Part shown: piece by piece, positions 60,640 through 64,000 of the stretch
Numbering within the stretch: the stretch's first letter is position 1
Layout of the letters: every line of letters starts with the position of its first letter
Assembly (NCBI RefSeq): GCF_024655635.1
Contig: NZ_JANLGI010000012.1
Location: 112,145 to 176,144 of the forward strand
Direction of reading: 5' to 3'
Length of the DNA stretch: 64,000 nt
Source: Allobosea sp. 47.2.35
GTDB taxonomy: Bacteria; Pseudomonadota; Alphaproteobacteria; Rhizobiales; Beijerinckiaceae
Notes under the pieces: model-generated
Seen by the model: the letters and a program-made list of their open reading frames with translations, nothing else
Told to the model about the DNA's origin: nothing
Database searches by the model: none
Program-made: the position numbers and the translations under genes

Positions 60640-61965
60640 ATGGCACGATCCCACAAGTTCATTCTTCTTGTCGGCGTCGTCGCCTTGACGCTGCCCCTTG
60701 CCTCATGCGGCGATAAGCCATTGCCCGAGGAGGCTGGATACGGGCCGAATCCGACCTTGCCGGCTCCGAAATCCTCTTGGCTGCCAACCATCAAGGTCGC
60801 CAAGGCCGTCGGCTGGAAGGAAGGCGAAAAGCCGACGCCGCTCGCCGGCGGTCAGGTCACTGCCTTCGCCACCGGGTTGCTACATCCACGCTGGCTCTAC
60901 GAACTGCCCAATGGCGACGTTCTCGTCGCCGAGAGCGACGCGCCTCCCAAACCCGAGGAGAAGAAGGGCGGCATCCGCGCCTGGGTGCAGGGGCTCTTCA
61001 TGCAGCGCGCCGGTTCCAAGACCCCCAGCGCCAACCGCATCAGCCTGCTGCGGGACGCAGACTCAGACGGCGTCGCGGAGACGAAGAGCGTATATCTGGA
61101 AAACCTGACCTCGCCCTTCGGCATGGCTCTAGTGGGCGACCAGCTCTATATCGCCAATGCCGACGCGGTGGTGCGCGTGCCCTATGTTGCAGGCGAGACG
61201 AAAAGCAACGCCAGGCCCGTCAAGGTCGCGGATCTGCCAGCGGGCCGCAACCATCACTGGACCAAGAGCCTCGTCGCCAGCGCCGACGGCTCGCGACTCT
61301 ATGTGGGCGTCGGTTCCAATTCCAACGTCGCCGAGAACGGCATGGCGGAAGAGCAGAACCGCGCGGCGGTGCTGGAGATCGATCCAAAGACCGGCGCCAC
61401 CCAGCTCTTCGCGAGCGGGCTGCGCAATCCCGTCGGCATCGACTGGAACCCGGTCACGAAGGAACTCTGGGTTTCCGTCAACGAGCGTGACGAGATCGGT
61501 GACGATCTCGTGCCGGACTACATGACTTCGGTGAAGCGCGACGGCTTCTACGGCTGGCCTTACAGCTACTACGGTTACACCGTCGACGAGCGGGTGAAGC
61601 CGCCGCGGCCCGAACTCGTAGCGAATGCCATCAAGCCGGACTATGCGCTGGGCTCCCACACCGCATCGCTGGGGCTAGCATTCGCAAAGGAGGGGCAGAT
61701 CGGCCCGGCCTATGCCGGCGGCGCCTTCATTGGTCAGCACGGTTCCTGGAATAGAGCTAACCCGGTTGGTTATCGCGTGATCTTCGTGCCTTTCGCCGAA
61801 GGCAAGCCAAGCGGCATGCCGCGACCAATCCTGACGGGCTTCCTGAACGACAAGGGCGAGGCGCGAGGTCGGCCGGTTGGTGTCCTGGTCGATCGTCGGA
61901 ACGGCCTCCTTGTCGCCGACGATGTCGGCAATGCGATCTGGCGTTTGGTGCTTCCACCACGCTAA
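60640..61965 (+). CDS. PQQ-dependent sugar (sorbosone-type) dehydrogenase, lipoprotein
   Basis: This 441-residue exported protein carries a lipobox (PLASCG, Cys ~22). It then has a six-bladed beta-propeller of the glucose/sorbosone dehydrogenase family: RWLYELPNGDVLVAES, SPFGMALVGDQLYIANA, RNHHWTKSLVAS, GLRNPVGIDWNP, QHGSWNR and RPVGVLVDRRNGLLVADD. It oxidises an aldose or similar substrate in the periplasm with pyrroloquinoline quinone. GAGG precedes ATG 60640, which I prefer to an upstream TTG. It is divergent from the oxidase operon, to which its electrons could flow. Confidence 0.9.
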   Translation: MARSHKFILLVGVVALTLPLASCGDKPLPEEAGYGPNPTLPAPKSSWLPTIKVAKAVGWKEGEKPTPLAGGQVTAFATGLLHPRWLYELPNGDVLVAESDAPPKPEEKKGGIRAWVQGLFMQRAGSKTPSANRISLLRDADSDGVAETKSVYLENLTSPFGMALVGDQLYIANADAVVRVPYVAGETKSNARPVKVADLPAGRNHHWTKSLVASADGSRLYVGVGSNSNVAENGMAEEQNRAAVLEIDPKTGATQLFASGLRNPVGIDWNPVTKELWVSVNERDEIGDDLVPDYMTSVKRDGFYGWPYSYYGYTVDERVKPPRPELVANAIKPDYALGSHTASLGLAFAKEGQIGPAYAGGAFIGQHGSWNRANPVGYRVIFVPFAEGKPSGMPRPILTGFLNDKGEARGRPVGVLVDRRNGLLVADDVGNAIWRLVLPPR

Positions 61966-62183
61966 TTGCGAGCCGATTCGAGAACGCACATCAGCTTTCA
62001 CGCCGACACGCCTGGCAATGGCAGATGCTGAACCTGATGAATTACCGATGGAGGCCCGATAACGCCCAGTCTCACGCTGGAGCTGCTCCGCGTAGAGTGC
62101 CCCATTCGCCGAGCTTCTTCAGCTCGTCGAAAAGCCCATCCGTGTAAAGATGGCCAATAAGTCAAGTTCCGCAAGCGCGATCT

Positions 62184-62324
62184 TTATGAGCCGGAGCTCC
62201 ACCAAACCCAGGCTGCAGCTACCGCAATGGCCGGGATTGCAGCAGTCAATGCGGCGATGATCATAAGCCGCGCGATCGAACGCGCTTCACGCTTCGTTTC
62301 CGGACGCCCATCGTCGTGTCTCAT
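62184..62324 (-). CDS. Small single-pass membrane protein, 46 residues
   Basis: A polar N-terminus (MRHDDGRPETKREARSIAR) is followed by one helix (LMIIAALTAAIPAIAVAAA) and ends WVWWSSGS. A GAGGAA ribosome binding site precedes the ATG. It resembles the 37-residue protein at 15971 in layout. Function is unknown. Confidence 0.5.
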   Translation of the reverse strand: MRHDDGRPETKREARSIARLMIIAALTAAIPAIAVAAAWVWWSSGS

Positions 62325-62789
62325 CGCAATTCCTCGCTCCAAGGAACTACGCCTAGCGTGCGCTATTTGTTCATTTCAAAGCCCGGCGCGTACACCTTCG
62401 ACCCATCTCACGCAACGACACGCCTGGCCGACGGATCGGCAGTAACGCCCATTTCACGCGCGAAGCGGAAAAACACTATCGCTCGGCAATTGGAGCTCCT
62501 AGCGCCATTAGCGACAATCTAGCGCCTGGCGGCCATCGTAACGGTCGGCCGCGGAGCCTTTGGGTTGGTCTCCATCTATAACGACTTGATTGAAGCTGGT
62601 TCCCCGGCAGAGGCGCCAACGTAGCGAAGCCCTATGCCGGGCAGGTGGCCTGCTCTGCCTTTGCTGCAAATCGCACCTTTGGGTTGACTTACGTTAGTTG
62701 GAAGCGCCTGATGGCGCGAGCCGACAACCCCCGATTGGGCGGTTAGCATCCTCAGTTATCGCGTCGCACGCGGACGATCGGCCAAAAAA
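62325..62789. other. 465-bp gap, no gene seen
   Basis: Only short unsupported frames occur. Sequence quality looks decayed. Confidence 0.35.
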
Positions 62790-63140
62790 ATGAAACCCAC
62801 AGTAGAGGCGTATACGGTCGCGCTACCATGGTACGAACGCGCAGATTTTAAGCGACTTTGGGAGTTGGCTCACGACCACGACGACATGCCGAGCGATTAC
62901 GACGTTTGGCATGCGTCAGCGCTGAACGTCATCAATGCCTGGCTCGCGAGGGGTCGCGCCCTTCAGATCGTAACGATCCGGCCGGACGAGTTCTTGGCTT
63001 GGCTTGAGGATAAGGCGCTGCCGAACACTGCGGCGAGTCGCCGGCAATACGTCGAAGAGAGGGCCTCCCGCGTGGGCAGCGAAACCGTCGGCATCGGTGT
63101 CGCGCTGGACGCTGGAGCCCTCCCGAATTCTGATGCCTGA
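62790..63140 (+). CDS. Hypothetical protein, 116 residues, intact paralogue of 39610
   Basis: The protein begins MKPTVEAYTVALPWYERADFKRLWEL and has a central WHASALNVINAWLARGRALQIV and a C-terminal NTAASRRQYVEERAS. The same blocks occur in the frameshifted gene at 39610-39956. No known domain. The conservation between the two copies, about 22.8 kb apart, shows it is a real coding family. Confidence 0.7.
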   Translation: MKPTVEAYTVALPWYERADFKRLWELAHDHDDMPSDYDVWHASALNVINAWLARGRALQIVTIRPDEFLAWLEDKALPNTAASRRQYVEERASRVGSETVGIGVALDAGALPNSDA

Positions 63141-63448
63141 TGGGGCCAGGAACCTCTCGGCTAAGAGCCTCTAAGGCGCCGTTGAATCGCGAGCGCATTA
63201 CGTGAGGCGTTCCCACGGGTTGTCCTGAGAAAGCCGGCCGAGTTGCAGCCCCGTCGCCAGAGCGCGGTGAAGCGCGAGCTTTATCGAGAGCCATGCATGC
63301 ACGAAGACGGCAACCGCTATATGTAGCGTCTGGCGGGACTCGCCAGGCTCAAGTCCGACCTCATACTGGAGTGCGCCCCTGGAGGCGGGCAACACAACGT
63401 CAGGTAATTGACCGGGGAGGCGGGCTTTCGAAGGATGAAAGCCCATGG
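63141..63448. other. Gap before the solo IS end
   Basis: A minus-strand frame at 63198-63446 (..RGALQYEVGLEPGESRQTLHIAVAVFVHAWL..) is gene-like but has no recognised family. I leave it as possible coding DNA of low confidence. Confidence 0.3.
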
Positions 63449-63490
63449 TTCAGGCAGAAAACCCACTTATCCGGCCTGTCCAGTTTTCCC
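63449..63490 (-). mobile_element. Solo IS3-family end, inverted copy of 22691-22732
   Basis: Reverse-complemented, this 42-bp sequence matches the end at 22691-22732 with four differences. No transposase is attached; beyond the 42 bp the two sites differ. It is an orphan terminal repeat. Confidence 0.8.
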
Positions 63491-63554
63491 CAGCCAGCTC
63501 TCCCCCGGCCACGTCGATATGAAAGGGCCCATCGGACAGGTTGTAAAAGACCGC

Positions 63555-63962
63555 TCACGCCGGTCGCGCGGCCTTCTGTCTCAGGATCAGCAATGCGACG
63601 ATGGCAGAGCATAAAACGGCTACGGCACTGACCAGAAACACCACCGGCAGTCCCGATACGCTGGCGACGAGCCCCAGAACCGGACCCGACACGCCGAGCG
63701 CGACGTCGAGACATGCGGTATAGGCGGCCATCGCGACGCCGCGTGCCTCTTCTGACGCTTCACTGACGGCCTCAACACCGAAGCCGGGATAGACCAGCGC
63801 ATAGCCGAATCCGGTCAGCGCAGCGCCGAGGGCGGCGACGGGGCCCGACCAGGCGAGCCACATCAGCGCGAGGCCCATCGTCTCGACCACGATGAAGAAC
63901 AGCGCCACCCTTGCGCCGCCGAGCCTGTCCGGCAGCTGTCCGAAATGTGAGATCGCCTGCAA
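63555..63962 (-). pseudogene. MFS transporter, C-terminal part only
   Basis: The 135 residues form the last four or five helices of a YhhS/YfcJ-like major facilitator (FGQLPDRLGGARVALFF, GFGYALVYPGFGVEAV). The first ~250 residues should lie at 63960-64000 and beyond, but the frame has a stop just upstream and the adjacent 40 bp read as unrelated sequence. It is therefore truncated at a junction near 63,960. The only start available is a TTG. Confidence 0.65.
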
Positions 63963-64000
63963 TGTTGGCCCCGTTGGGGGCGGTTATCGCTTTGAAGGTT

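Noticed and set aside
1..64000. CRISPR arrays
   Set aside because: No regularly spaced direct repeat or cas gene was seen.

Overview
The window is high-GC DNA from an alphaproteobacterium, most likely of the order Hyphomicrobiales. A Bosea-like organism is my guess from protein style; no marker gene in the window proves it. Support comes from the DUF882 and L,D-transpeptidase cell-wall genes, a DUF1127 protein, two Ku proteins with a large LigD, general-stress small proteins, and promoter-like sites matching the alphaproteobacterial EcfG (GGAAC-N16/17-CGTT) and LexA (GTTC-N7-GTTC) consensus sequences. There is no rRNA, no convincing tRNA and no CRISPR array.

Layout. 1-5.3 kb is ordinary chromosome: a partial L,D-transpeptidase, a DUF882 peptidase-like protein, a glutathione S-transferase and a divergent LysR/azoreductase pair. 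5.3-8.4 kb is a decayed accessory stretch with a dispersed ~45-bp repeat family, an antitoxin remnant and a pseudogene. 8.4-15 kb looks like a defence or plasmid-like island. It holds a Kiwa anti-phage pair (KwaA/KwaB), a DUF1127 gene, and a minus-strand cluster made of a KfrA-like DNA-binding protein, two unrecognised proteins and a metallo-beta-lactamase-fold hydrolase. 15.3-22.6 kb carries DNA repair (3-methyladenine glycosylase, two Ku genes, LigD) and a periplasmic glucan biosynthesis protein. 22.7-30 kb has an IS3 remnant, a cation/proton antiporter, small hydrophilic proteins, a DUF305 protein beside a glutaredoxin-MauE fusion, and a UvrD-type helicase operon with a LexA box.

30-52.6 kb is a dense set of stress genes: an SDR oxidoreductase, two glycine-zipper 17-kDa stress proteins, KGG, CsbD, DUF892, DUF3606, GFA, transglutaminase-like and CinA proteins, an HWE histidine kinase, a CDF transporter, a thiamine-diphosphate enzyme, a catalase-family protein, a PaoABC-type molybdenum aldehyde oxidoreductase and a hydrolase. 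52.6-54.3 kb shows an IS3-family element that has replaced the 3' part of an exonuclease III gene. 54.8-60.5 kb is a caa3-like cytochrome oxidase operon with a fused subunit I/III, followed by a lipoprotein sugar dehydrogenase, small genes, a solo IS end and a truncated MFS transporter.

How it fits together. Seventeen sites of the form GGAAC-N16/17-NGTT lie in the correct orientation just upstream of starts, eight of them perfect (CGTT). They precede ku, ku, ligD, opgD, the stress proteins, the CDF transporter, catalase, paoA and the cytochrome oxidase operon. I infer that much of 16-60 kb is an EcfG general-stress regulon for double-strand break repair, oxidative and aldehyde detoxification and envelope maintenance. 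The HWE kinase at 40.5 kb is a candidate sensor for the same pathway. Several accessory genes are visibly decaying through frameshifts, in-frame stops and a lost start codon.
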